This document shows, piece after piece, positions 27,332 to 35,577 of a stretch of DNA of 42,419 nucleotides. Numbering within the stretch: the stretch's first letter is position 1; each line of letters starts with the position of its first letter. Under the pieces are notes generated by a model that saw nothing but the letters and a program-made list of their open reading frames with translations, had not been told where the DNA came from and made no database searches. The DNA lies in NCBI GenBank assembly GCA_028710565.1, contig JAQTTV010000027.1, positions 1 to 42,419 on the forward strand. The letters run 5' to 3'. Source of the DNA: Gallionella sp. (GTDB lineage Bacteria > Pseudomonadota > Gammaproteobacteria > Burkholderiales > Gallionellaceae). Made by a program: the position numbers and the translations under genes.

Positions 27332-28891
27332 ATGCCCGTTGACCCATTTTTCATCGCTCCTCCTTTGCATCCATCTCCAACCGTTATGGGTTTGGATGCA
27401 AGTTGTGAGGAAGCATTTTGCAAATTGCTTGTGCAGCGCACGGGTATTGTCTTGCAGAATCATCAGCTCTCTAATTTGCGTGACACGGTGCGTAAGGGGT
27501 GTGAACGCTTCGCATTCCGTGATGCCGTTCAATATTTACACGCACTACAACAGTCACACGACTTGACACCTCCCCTTGAATATCTGATTGCTGGGGTGAC
27601 GGTTGGCGAAAGTTATTTTTTCCGTGACAGTGACCAAATGGATTTGCTGCGCAATCAGTTACTACCTGAGATGATTGCTGCCAAACGAGCGAGCGGAAAT
27701 CTATCCTTGCGAATTTGGAGTGCGGGGTGTTCGCAGGGGCAGGAAATCTACTCTGTTGCGATCCTGTTGAGAGAGCTAATTCCAGATATTGATAAGTGGC
27801 ATATTCATCTCATGGGTACGGATATCAATAGCGAAGTCGTTGCCAAGGCTGTTCGTGGTTGTTATTCAGAATGGTCTTTTCGCTCCACATCGGTCCATTT
27901 GCTTGACCGTTGGTTTACCCGCAAGGGGCATGAGTATGAAATCCATCCGCAGCTCAAACGTATGGTGCGTTTTGGCTACCTCAATTTAACGGTGGATGTT
28001 TACCCCTCAATATTGAGCGAAACAAATGCGCTAGATATCATCTTGTGTCGCAATGTGTTCATTTATTTAGATCAGCAAGCGGTGCAACGCAGCATGGCGC
28101 AGTACGCACATTGCCTTGTCGACGGTGGGGTGGTGATTTTGGGAGCATCAGACCCTATACACTATCAGCATACCAATCTTGAGTTGGTGCAAAATTCCCG
28201 CACGGGATATTTCCGCAAAGTGAGTTTTTTTACCGCATTACTTCCTGTTTATACGAAAACGATACCTGGCATATATTCGGAAAAGCTCTGTCAGCTGGTA
28301 GATGTTCCTGTGAAAAGTTCACCACCACGCAGCGCAGATAAGACACTGAAATCTTATGAGGATAAACGCAAGGTGGATGGTGAAATGGGGGGGCTGGTTC
28401 AGTTAATCAATGATGCTAATTGGCATGACGCACTGGTGCAAGTAGATAGAATTTTGCTGGAAGGTACGGAAAGTAGTGATCTTTGGCAAATGAAAGCCAA
28501 AGTACTAGCCAATATAGGTAGTCTTGAGCTTGCATTGCAAGCGTGTGAACGCAGTCTGAAGCTTAATACGGTAAATAAAACGACCTATTTTTTGATGGGA
28601 TTGGTGCTTGCTGAGCTGGATAAGCTGCCCGAAGCGGCAGAAGCCTTTCGTAAAACCTTATATTTGGATCATGCTTTTCTGGAAGCTCATTATGAAATGG
28701 GTATGTTGAAAGTGCGGGCAAAAGATATGTCGGGTGCGTTCAAGTGTTTGGAAAATTCGCTTAGACTCGCAAAAAGGGGAAATCCAGAATTTAAATTGCA
28801 TAATGCTGCAGGGATGACCTATGGTCGTTTTGCACAAGTGTTAGAAAAGGAGATGGAAATGTTGCGAGGTGGTGAGGGGGTCAAGTTGTGA
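27332..28891 (+). CDS. cheR: CheR methyltransferase with C-terminal TPR repeats
   Basis: CheR methylates receptor glutamates using S-adenosylmethionine. The 519-residue protein has the CheR fold (about 25-300): GESYFFRD, RIWSAGCSQGQEIYSVA (SAM loop), MGTDINSEVVAKA, LDIILCRNVFIYLD. After a linker come about three tetratricopeptide repeats (about 385-490; LWQMKAKVLANIGSLELAL, YFLMGLVLAELDKLPEAAEA, AHYEMGMLKVRAKDMSGAF). TPR-tailed CheR is characteristic of WspC/FrzF-type pathways, where the TPR region governs substrate choice. It begins one base after the CheW stop, without a clear ribosome-binding site. Confidence 0.93.
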   Translation: MPVDPFFIAPPLHPSPTVMGLDASCEEAFCKLLVQRTGIVLQNHQLSNLRDTVRKGCERFAFRDAVQYLHALQQSHDLTPPLEYLIAGVTVGESYFFRDSDQMDLLRNQLLPEMIAAKRASGNLSLRIWSAGCSQGQEIYSVAILLRELIPDIDKWHIHLMGTDINSEVVAKAVRGCYSEWSFRSTSVHLLDRWFTRKGHEYEIHPQLKRMVRFGYLNLTVDVYPSILSETNALDIILCRNVFIYLDQQAVQRSMAQYAHCLVDGGVVILGASDPIHYQHTNLELVQNSRTGYFRKVSFFTALLPVYTKTIPGIYSEKLCQLVDVPVKSSPPRSADKTLKSYEDKRKVDGEMGGLVQLINDANWHDALVQVDRILLEGTESSDLWQMKAKVLANIGSLELALQACERSLKLNTVNKTTYFLMGLVLAELDKLPEAAEAFRKTLYLDHAFLEAHYEMGMLKVRAKDMSGAFKCLENSLRLAKRGNPEFKLHNAAGMTYGRFAQVLEKEMEMLRGGEGVKL

Positions 28892-28935
28892 TAGACAGTT
28901 AAGTGTATTTGGTTATCTTGTCAATGGGGAAATGA

Positions 28936-29604
28936 GTGGGAATTGTTATTGGTATCATTCAGGTAAAAGGTGGGGTGGGGCGGTCTACCTTGGCGACCAA
29001 CTTGGCGGCTGCGCTGGCGCGGTCTGCGCGCGTCGCATTGATTGATGCCGATGTGCCGCAAGGAACCAGTGCTTCTTGGGGCGCACTGCGCAAACGGGAT
29101 GGGCGTTTAGGGCAGTTGATGGTGGCGAGCGTTGCGGATCATCGCGCGCTGGTGAACAAGGTTCGAGAGTTGGTGGAACTCAATGATTTTGTGGTGATTG
29201 ATGGTCCACCCCGTTTGGCAGAAGTGACACGTGCGATTATGGCGATGAGTCGATTATGTTTGATTCCCTTAGGGGCGAGTGTGGCAGAAATTTGGGCGAC
29301 AGCTGATTTGGTGGGCATTATTCAAGAGGCGCGAGACCGACATTTAAACGTCAATGCGCGTATTGTTTGGAATCGTTTTCGCCAGCAGACGCGCGCAGCT
29401 CATGAATTGGGTGATGCGGCTGAAAAACAATTGGGTTTATTTGCACTTCAGCATAAATTAGGTTATCGCGTGGCCTATTCTGAAGTGCTTGCGCGCGGTC
29501 TTACGGTGGCAGAGTGGCCTGATCATCTTGCGCGGGATGAGTTTGCTGGGTTGGTGTTTGAAATCAAACAACTGCTTGGCGTAAGCGTAGAAATGGAAAA
29601 ATAA
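28936..29604 (+). CDS. ParA/MinD-type ATPase of the chemosensory operon (ParC/PpfA-like)
   Basis: The 222-residue protein has a deviant Walker A (K11GGVGRST), a Walker A'-like DADVPQGTS and Walker B FVVIDGPP, placing it in the ParA/MinD superfamily. It starts at GTG with GGGGA five bases upstream. Its partner would not be ParB, as no centromere-binding gene is nearby. It lies between cheR and a coiled-coil CheW-domain gene, as in operons where ParC (Vibrio) or PpfA (Rhodobacter) places chemoreceptor arrays at poles or partitions cytoplasmic clusters. That role is inferred from context. Confidence 0.9.
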   Translation: MGIVIGIIQVKGGVGRSTLATNLAAALARSARVALIDADVPQGTSASWGALRKRDGRLGQLMVASVADHRALVNKVRELVELNDFVVIDGPPRLAEVTRAIMAMSRLCLIPLGASVAEIWATADLVGIIQEARDRHLNVNARIVWNRFRQQTRAAHELGDAAEKQLGLFALQHKLGYRVAYSEVLARGLTVAEWPDHLARDEFAGLVFEIKQLLGVSVEMEK

Positions 29605-29605
29605 A

Positions 29606-30511
29606 ATGGCTAAACGAAAAGCAAAGCAACAGCAAGCTCCCTCTCTAGGAGATATTACGCTGGCTAAACCTGATTTTGAGCAGGCACTTTCTTTTGCTGA
29701 GGTTGTACCAAATACGGACAAACCAGTAGATATATCCTCCCCTGCGTTAGGGACGCAGGTTGATATGGAAAGAGAAAAGGTTGACGCGGAAAGGAAGCAG
29801 CTCGAAGCGGAACGTCAAAAGATGGATGCGGAAAGGGCATTGATAGCAGCAGAAAGAAAAAAGCTCGAGAGTGCTACGGCTTCGTCCAGCGTTCCGCCAG
29901 AGCAACATATGCTATCTCATCCCACGGAAATACGACTCACGACTACTCCTGAACAACGCACAATAAAATCCCGTCAATCAGCGGCGGCGTTGATGCCGCA
30001 AGATCGTGAAACTTGCGATATATTAGCGGAGCGAGCTCGGACGATTGCGACTCCCGTGGGGCAGCAACAGTATGAGCAGCGCGATCAGTACTTACGTTTC
30101 CGTTTGGGGACGGTGGAGCTGTATGGCATTCCTTACCAGTATTTGGAGGAGTTGCGTTATGTTGGCAATCTAGCGCGCGTTCCTTGCACCCCTGCATTTG
30201 TGGCTGGGGTAGTGAATCATCGCGGTGAATTGTTGACCATACTCGACCTGAAACAATTCTTTCGGATGCCTGCGCTCGCGCTGGCGGGCGAGTGTCGCAT
30301 TGTGGTGGTGAAACATGCGGGGACGCGTATCGGTTTGCTGGTCGATGAAGTGGATGGTAATGAAGAGTATCAAAGCGATGAGTTGGCACCTCCTTTAGGG
30401 TCAGATGGGGTAACAAATATGGAGTATGTATTGGGCATTCATGCGGGGCGAGTCACCCTTTTAAATGTGGCTGCATTGTTGAATGATCCCGCTTTGCGGG
30501 TGATGCGTTGA
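29606..30511 (+). CDS. coiled-coil protein with C-terminal CheW domain (ParP-like)
   Basis: The 301-residue protein begins with a basic stretch (AKRKAKQQQ), then a charged coiled coil (about 52-90) with four near-repeats of the form AERxxLEAER/DAERALIAAER, a low-complexity linker, and a CheW domain (about 150-300; YLRFRLGTVELYGIPYQYLEELRYVG, GVVNHRGELLTILDLKQFF, GLLVDEVDGNEEY). It follows the ParA-like gene by one base. In Vibrio, ParP combines a variable N terminus with a CheW-like domain that binds CheA and receptors and is coupled to ParC. That pairing is reproduced here, though a second plain coupling protein (WspD-like) is the alternative. Confidence 0.85.
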   Translation: MAKRKAKQQQAPSLGDITLAKPDFEQALSFAEVVPNTDKPVDISSPALGTQVDMEREKVDAERKQLEAERQKMDAERALIAAERKKLESATASSSVPPEQHMLSHPTEIRLTTTPEQRTIKSRQSAAALMPQDRETCDILAERARTIATPVGQQQYEQRDQYLRFRLGTVELYGIPYQYLEELRYVGNLARVPCTPAFVAGVVNHRGELLTILDLKQFFRMPALALAGECRIVVVKHAGTRIGLLVDEVDGNEEYQSDELAPPLGSDGVTNMEYVLGIHAGRVTLLNVAALLNDPALRVMR

Positions 30512-30518
30512 GTCCAGT

Positions 30519-31619
30519 ATGATACGGACACTCTTCAGTACCGCATCAAGGGATGCCATCGTTGTCATGGACGAGCAAGGGCATGTCACTGAGTGGAATC
30601 CTGCGGCGCAAAAAATGTTTCAGTATCGTAGCGAGGAAGTGCTGGGTCAGCCTCTGCACCATTTGCTGGTGCCTGCGCGCTACCATGAAGAGGCTGCACG
30701 AGGTCTTGCGCGATTTTATGAAAGTGGCGAGGGTGCAGTCATCGATAAGCTTACTGAGATGATTGCACGACGCAAGGATGGTCAAGAAATTCCGATTGAA
30801 CTGTCCATCTCGGCGGTGCAAGTGAATGATCGTTGGCATGCGATGGGGATTATCCGCGATATAAGCGAACACAAACGCGTCGAAGCCGAGCTCAACGCCG
30901 CCAAAGAACAGGCAGAAGCGGCTAGTAAAGCGAAAAGCGAGTTCTTGGCGCGTGTGGGGCACGAGTTGCTCACGCCGCTCAATGCGGTGATTGGTTTTGC
31001 GCAAGTGATGGAAATGAGTCCTGATGATGAAACCATGGGGGCACATCGCGAAAGCTTGAGTATGATTACCCGTTCTGGGTGGCATTTGCACCGTATTATC
31101 AAAGAGTTGTTGAACTTGTCTGAGCTGGATGCGCGCCAAGTTGAGCTTCATATTGAACCCATAGATGCGAGTCGCGTGATTTACGAATGTTGTGCGCAAA
31201 TTGAGTCACTCGCTGGCCAACATGGCATTACGCTACATTATACCGAGTGTGGATTTGAAGGAGTTGACGTATTGGCAGATTCATTCCGTCTCCACGAGGT
31301 GTTAAGCAAGCTGCTGGATAATGCGATAAAATACAACCGTGCAGGGGGTATGGTTACTTTGGCTGGGTTGCTCATGTCTGATCGGCTACGTATCCTCATC
31401 TCGGATACGGGACAGGGCATTCCTGAAAATGAACTTTCAACCTTATTTCAGCCATTCAGTCGTCTTGCGCAGCGTTCCTACAGTATTGAAGGTGGGGGGG
31501 TGGGGTTGTCTATCGCAAAGCGGTTGATTGGGCTGATGGGCGGCACTATTGGTGTAGAATCCGTCGTTGGTCAAGGCAGTACCTTCTGGATTGAATTACC
31601 CATAGCATCCCCAGTATGA
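30519..31619 (+). CDS. cytosolic PAS sensor histidine kinase
   Basis: The 366-residue protein lacks membrane segments. It has one PAS domain (about 3-120; ATRDAIVV-type opening, EWNPAAQKMFQYRSEEVLG, ARRKDGQEIPIELSISAV), HisKA with phospho-acceptor H148 in VGHELLTPLNAV (the usual R of HELRTP is L), and HATPase_c (about 250-365; DNAIKYN, ISDTGQGIPENE, GGGVGLSIAKRLIGLMGG). It is 7 bp after the ParP-like gene and on the same strand. It provides a second kinase in the operon, possibly feeding the REC-HD-GYP or the CheY-like receiver. No receiver is fused to it. Confidence 0.9.
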   Translation: MIRTLFSTASRDAIVVMDEQGHVTEWNPAAQKMFQYRSEEVLGQPLHHLLVPARYHEEAARGLARFYESGEGAVIDKLTEMIARRKDGQEIPIELSISAVQVNDRWHAMGIIRDISEHKRVEAELNAAKEQAEAASKAKSEFLARVGHELLTPLNAVIGFAQVMEMSPDDETMGAHRESLSMITRSGWHLHRIIKELLNLSELDARQVELHIEPIDASRVIYECCAQIESLAGQHGITLHYTECGFEGVDVLADSFRLHEVLSKLLDNAIKYNRAGGMVTLAGLLMSDRLRILISDTGQGIPENELSTLFQPFSRLAQRSYSIEGGGVGLSIAKRLIGLMGGTIGVESVVGQGSTFWIELPIASPV

Positions 31620-31720
31620 AACTGTTGCTCCCGTCATCCAAGTAGGCTTAGGGGATGAGATGTCTTGTCATTCAGTCTAGTCAAAAAAATGGCTGATCCG
31701 AAATTTAACATGAGCGTTCT

Positions 31721-33262
31721 ATGAAAAATAACAAGAATCATTCCATTGCTCAAATGATGGGTATTGATTTACAGGCGCAAGCTGAGCGCAAGCGATTTGT
31801 CAATTTTACCGAGGTCGATGCGCAGGCTCTTAAGGCGTTATATCCCCTTATCCAAAAGCATAGTGATACGATAGTCGATCCATTCTATGAAAAATTGCTC
31901 CATCATCCCGAACTGAAACAAGTGATTGAACGGGCTAACTCCAGCATTGAGCGGCTCAAAAACACCCAAAAGCGTTATTTATTGGAAATGTTTGAGGGGG
32001 ATTATGGTGATGCGTATTTTGAACGTCGGCTCAAGGTCGGCTTAATTCATAGCCAAATTGGTCTAACCCCGCGTTGGTATTTGAGTAGTTATAGTCAGTA
32101 CAGTCAAGAGCTTACGCGACTTGTGCTCTCTCATTTTCGCTGGAATGCGCGTCAACGCGAAGTGGCACTACAGGCGGTGCATAAAATAATTTCGATAGAC
32201 TCGCAGCTGGCGATGGATACCTATGTCTACGGTATGATGAATGAAGTTCGTGGCGGGAGTTTGTATAAAGAAGATGTTAGTGATCGGCTGGTTCAGTATC
32301 AGCAATTTCTAGTCAGTATTGCCTCTGGCGATGCGAGTCAGCGATTAGCGATTACAGGGGATGACGAATTAGCACGGCTCGGTGAAGGACTCAATGCGAT
32401 GGCCACTAGCTTGGTGGATGCGGCAATGGGTACGCGAGACATGGTCAACACCATCTATCGAGATATGGATGCGTTGCAACAGTCGGTGCAGGTGCAGTCA
32501 GTGTCGGCATCGGAGCAAGCTGCTGCGGTGAATGAAGCCACTACGTCTTTGACGCAAATTAAAAGCATGGCTGCACAAGCGATGGAGCGGGTACAGGTGC
32601 TGGGTGAAACCGCTGAGCGTAGCCGTCGTGAAAGTGAATTGGGTAGTGCTGCGGTAGAGCAGACAACGGTAGGGATGTCTGGTATCTTGCACCGCATGGA
32701 GGGTATTGCACAAACGATCCTAGCATTGAGTGAACAGATTCAACAAATTGGTGAGATTACGGGTGTAGTGAGCAATTTAGCGCAGCAGTCCAAGATGCTG
32801 GCCTTAAATGCCTCGATCGAAGCCGCCAAGGCGGGTGAAGCGGGTAAAGGCTTTGCCGTGGTGGCAGCGGAAGTGCGCGAGCTGGCAGAACAATCGCAAC
32901 ACGCCACGGCGCAAGTTCAAAAAATTCTGCAAGACATTCGCCATGCCACGGATCGTGCAGTGATGGCGACCGAAGAAGGCAGCAAAGGCGTGGATGCGGG
33001 GATGTTTTCGGTACAGCGTAGTGGCGACGTGATGAGACAATTGAGTGAGGTGGTACGAGAAACCGCCCTAGTCAGTCATCAAATATCGGCGGTCGTAAAA
33101 CAACAGTTTCTTGAAATGGAACATATGACCACGGCGATGCACGACATTAATAAGGTCACGTCGCAGTTTGCCATTAGTTCACAAGCACGCAAGGTGTCGT
33201 TCGAGGAGGTAGGTGAGATAGCCGATCAGCTGCGTGATCGGGTTAACTCGTATAAGTTGTGA
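31721..33262 (+). CDS. globin-coupled methyl-accepting chemotaxis protein (HemAT-like)
   Basis: This 513-residue soluble receptor has no transmembrane helix. The N-terminal protoglobin-type sensor (about 15-180) contains RRLKVGLIHSQIGLTPRWYL with proximal haem ligand H110, the signature of globin-coupled sensors that bind O2. A HAMP-like linker (about 195-250) and a methyl-accepting signalling domain (about 250-513) with the hairpin tip EITGVVSNLAQQSKMLALNASIEAAKAGEAGKG-region follow. It should report oxygen to CheA. Only a weak ribosome-binding site precedes the ATG. Its signalling domain is nearly the same as in the two following receptors. Confidence 0.93.
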   Translation: MKNNKNHSIAQMMGIDLQAQAERKRFVNFTEVDAQALKALYPLIQKHSDTIVDPFYEKLLHHPELKQVIERANSSIERLKNTQKRYLLEMFEGDYGDAYFERRLKVGLIHSQIGLTPRWYLSSYSQYSQELTRLVLSHFRWNARQREVALQAVHKIISIDSQLAMDTYVYGMMNEVRGGSLYKEDVSDRLVQYQQFLVSIASGDASQRLAITGDDELARLGEGLNAMATSLVDAAMGTRDMVNTIYRDMDALQQSVQVQSVSASEQAAAVNEATTSLTQIKSMAAQAMERVQVLGETAERSRRESELGSAAVEQTTVGMSGILHRMEGIAQTILALSEQIQQIGEITGVVSNLAQQSKMLALNASIEAAKAGEAGKGFAVVAAEVRELAEQSQHATAQVQKILQDIRHATDRAVMATEEGSKGVDAGMFSVQRSGDVMRQLSEVVRETALVSHQISAVVKQQFLEMEHMTTAMHDINKVTSQFAISSQARKVSFEEVGEIADQLRDRVNSYKL

Positions 33263-33289
33263 TTTTATAAAAACTGAAGGGATAGTGTT

Positions 33290-35518
33290 TTGAATAAACG
33301 AATGATGCTCCCTGCGACTAAGCTGATGGGCTCGTTGAGCTATAAGACAAAATTTCTGTTGATTTTTATGTTTTTCCTAGTACCCATGGTGCTGTTTGGT
33401 TTTGTTCATCTTAAAAGTATGTCTGAGCAAACTGCCGCGACATTGCAGGAAAAGGCGGGGATAGAGTACATCTTAGTGTTGAATAGCTTGCTCAAGGAAG
33501 TGACAGACCATCGCGGTGCGTTGATTGGTTTGTTGCGCGGAAATGATCATTTTAGGGATAGGGTAAAGCTTAAGAATGGGGTAATAGATGCTCTTTTTAG
33601 TGCGTTAGCTGAACAAGACAAAGCAAATCGTGAAAAGTTAGAAATTGGTACACGCAGTGACGAGCTGCTGAAACATTGGGTGCTCTTGAAGCAAGGGGGA
33701 CAAAAGATGTCCGATAATGCGGCATTGGATGCGCATAACAAGATCATCGCTGAACTCAATGAGCTTGTACGTCATGTGTCTATAAGCTCTAAACTCATTT
33801 TTGACCCAGAAATGGAGAGTTATTTCCTCGCATCCATTTCATTTAAGCGTTTGCCTTTGCTCGCGGATGCCGTTGGGAACTTACGGCGTTTCTCGTCGGA
33901 TATTATCGCCAAGCATGAACAAACCCTGATTGATGCCACGCTGATTGCCATTAAAAAAGAGGAAATACTATCCAATCTTGACGCACTTGATTTTGAATTG
34001 AAAAAAGCTTATCAGGCTGATCTAGATGGTGATACTCGAGGTAAGCTTGAGAGTGTGGGAAATGCGGCAATTGCTGCCACACAGAATTATATGCAATATC
34101 TAGATAATCAACTGGATAGCGAGTCACTGACTCAAGAAACTGAGCAGTTCTATAATCAAGGTACAGTAACATTAGATAAAATATGGGCACTTGATAATGT
34201 CCTGAACCCAGAACTCATCTCTCTGTTTAAGTCTCGTCTTGCGCGGCAGCAGATGCAAGAGATAATGGCGTACGCTTTAGTGTTTGTAGTGCTTGTGACG
34301 ACACTTTATCTTTTTATGGGGTTTTATTTATCGGTACATCAAGCCATTGCGCGCGTGGCGGAAGGCGCACAGGCGGTTGCTGATGGGCAACTGAGTACAC
34401 GTATCGACGTTGAAGTTAAGGACGAGATGGCGAACATTGCGACCAGTTTTAATGCGATGGCAGGGATACTGGAAGAGCGGGCGCAGCGAGATGAGTACGA
34501 CAAACTGGAAGAAGCAAGAAAAACAACAGAGCTACGTGAGCGGCTGGCGAAGTTGAGTGCACATATCGAGAATGTCGCCTCAGGGGATTTGAGTAAACGC
34601 ATTCGTATCTTAGGTGATGATGACTTGGGGCGTTTAGGCGTTAATCTGAATGCGATGACGGAAAGTTTGGCTGATGTTACCTCTGGCACAACCGAGGCGA
34701 TTAATATCATTTATAGTGCGGTCGAAGAGTTGCAGTATTCGATTAACGAACAGTCTTCAGGTGCTTCGGAACAGGCGGTAGCGGTGAATGAAACTACCGC
34801 CGCGCTGGTTCAAATCAGCGGCATGGCAGCCCAAACGATGGAGCAGGTACAGATCTTGGGTGAGACCGCTGATCGTAGTCGGAGAGAAAGCGAAGAGGGT
34901 AGTGCTACGGTGGCGGAGGGCATTACGGTGATGACAGGTATTTTGCAGCGTATGAACGGTATAGCGCAGACTATTTTGGCACTAAGTGAACAAATTCAAC
35001 AGATTGGCGAAATTACTGGGGTGGTCACCAATCTGGCGCAACAATCCAAAATGCTGGCACTCAATGCTTCGATAGAAGCCGCCAAAGCGGGTGAGGCGGG
35101 TAAAGGCTTTGCCGTGGTGGCAGCGGAAGTGCGTGAACTGGCAGAACAATCGCAACAATCCACTGCGCAAGTGCAAAAGATTTTGCGAGACATTCGACAC
35201 GCCACGGATCGTGCAGTCATGGCAACCGAAGAAGGTAGCAAAGGCGTGGATGCGGGTATGTTGTCGGTGCAGCGTAGTGGCGAAATGATGCAAAAGTTGA
35301 GAGCGGTCGTGCTTGAAACCGCTACAGCAAGCCATCAAATTTCTGCGGTGGTGAAGCAGCAATTTATGGGGCTAGAACAAGTGACGAGTGCGATGAAAGA
35401 CATCAATAAAGTGACTACGCAATTTGTGAACAGCACTCAACAAAGCAAAGTATCGTCGGTAGGTATCAGTAAAGTAGCGGATCGATTGCGTGATAGTATT
35501 AGCGTTTACAAGCTGTAA
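33290..35518 (+). CDS. membrane methyl-accepting chemotaxis protein 1
   Basis: The 742-residue receptor has a first membrane helix (about 22-42, KFLLIFMFFLVPMVLFGF), a long helical periplasmic domain (about 43-325), a second helix (about 326-348, IMAYALVFVVLVTTLYLFMG), two HAMP-like modules in tandem (about 350-410 and 425-485) and a signalling domain (about 500-742). It starts at TTG with AAGGGA upstream. The periplasmic ligand is unknown. It and the next gene are the same length and align throughout, so they are a tandem duplication with a diverged sensor region. Confidence 0.94.
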   Translation: MNKRMMLPATKLMGSLSYKTKFLLIFMFFLVPMVLFGFVHLKSMSEQTAATLQEKAGIEYILVLNSLLKEVTDHRGALIGLLRGNDHFRDRVKLKNGVIDALFSALAEQDKANREKLEIGTRSDELLKHWVLLKQGGQKMSDNAALDAHNKIIAELNELVRHVSISSKLIFDPEMESYFLASISFKRLPLLADAVGNLRRFSSDIIAKHEQTLIDATLIAIKKEEILSNLDALDFELKKAYQADLDGDTRGKLESVGNAAIAATQNYMQYLDNQLDSESLTQETEQFYNQGTVTLDKIWALDNVLNPELISLFKSRLARQQMQEIMAYALVFVVLVTTLYLFMGFYLSVHQAIARVAEGAQAVADGQLSTRIDVEVKDEMANIATSFNAMAGILEERAQRDEYDKLEEARKTTELRERLAKLSAHIENVASGDLSKRIRILGDDDLGRLGVNLNAMTESLADVTSGTTEAINIIYSAVEELQYSINEQSSGASEQAVAVNETTAALVQISGMAAQTMEQVQILGETADRSRRESEEGSATVAEGITVMTGILQRMNGIAQTILALSEQIQQIGEITGVVTNLAQQSKMLALNASIEAAKAGEAGKGFAVVAAEVRELAEQSQQSTAQVQKILRDIRHATDRAVMATEEGSKGVDAGMLSVQRSGEMMQKLRAVVLETATASHQISAVVKQQFMGLEQVTSAMKDINKVTTQFVNSTQQSKVSSVGISKVADRLRDSISVYKL

Positions 35519-35577
35519 AACGTATATGAACAGCGTTGTAGAATGCTAATGGACAGTGACAAAAGAGGATGGATATT

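Noticed and set aside
31710..31724. Four-codon open frame overlapping the globin receptor start by ATGA
   Set aside because: It is too short to distinguish from chance and has no ribosome-binding site.
35569..35577. ATG 35569 as the start of the second membrane receptor
   Set aside because: The ribosome-binding site abuts this ATG with no spacer, and the paralogue starts at the TTG that aligns with 35578.
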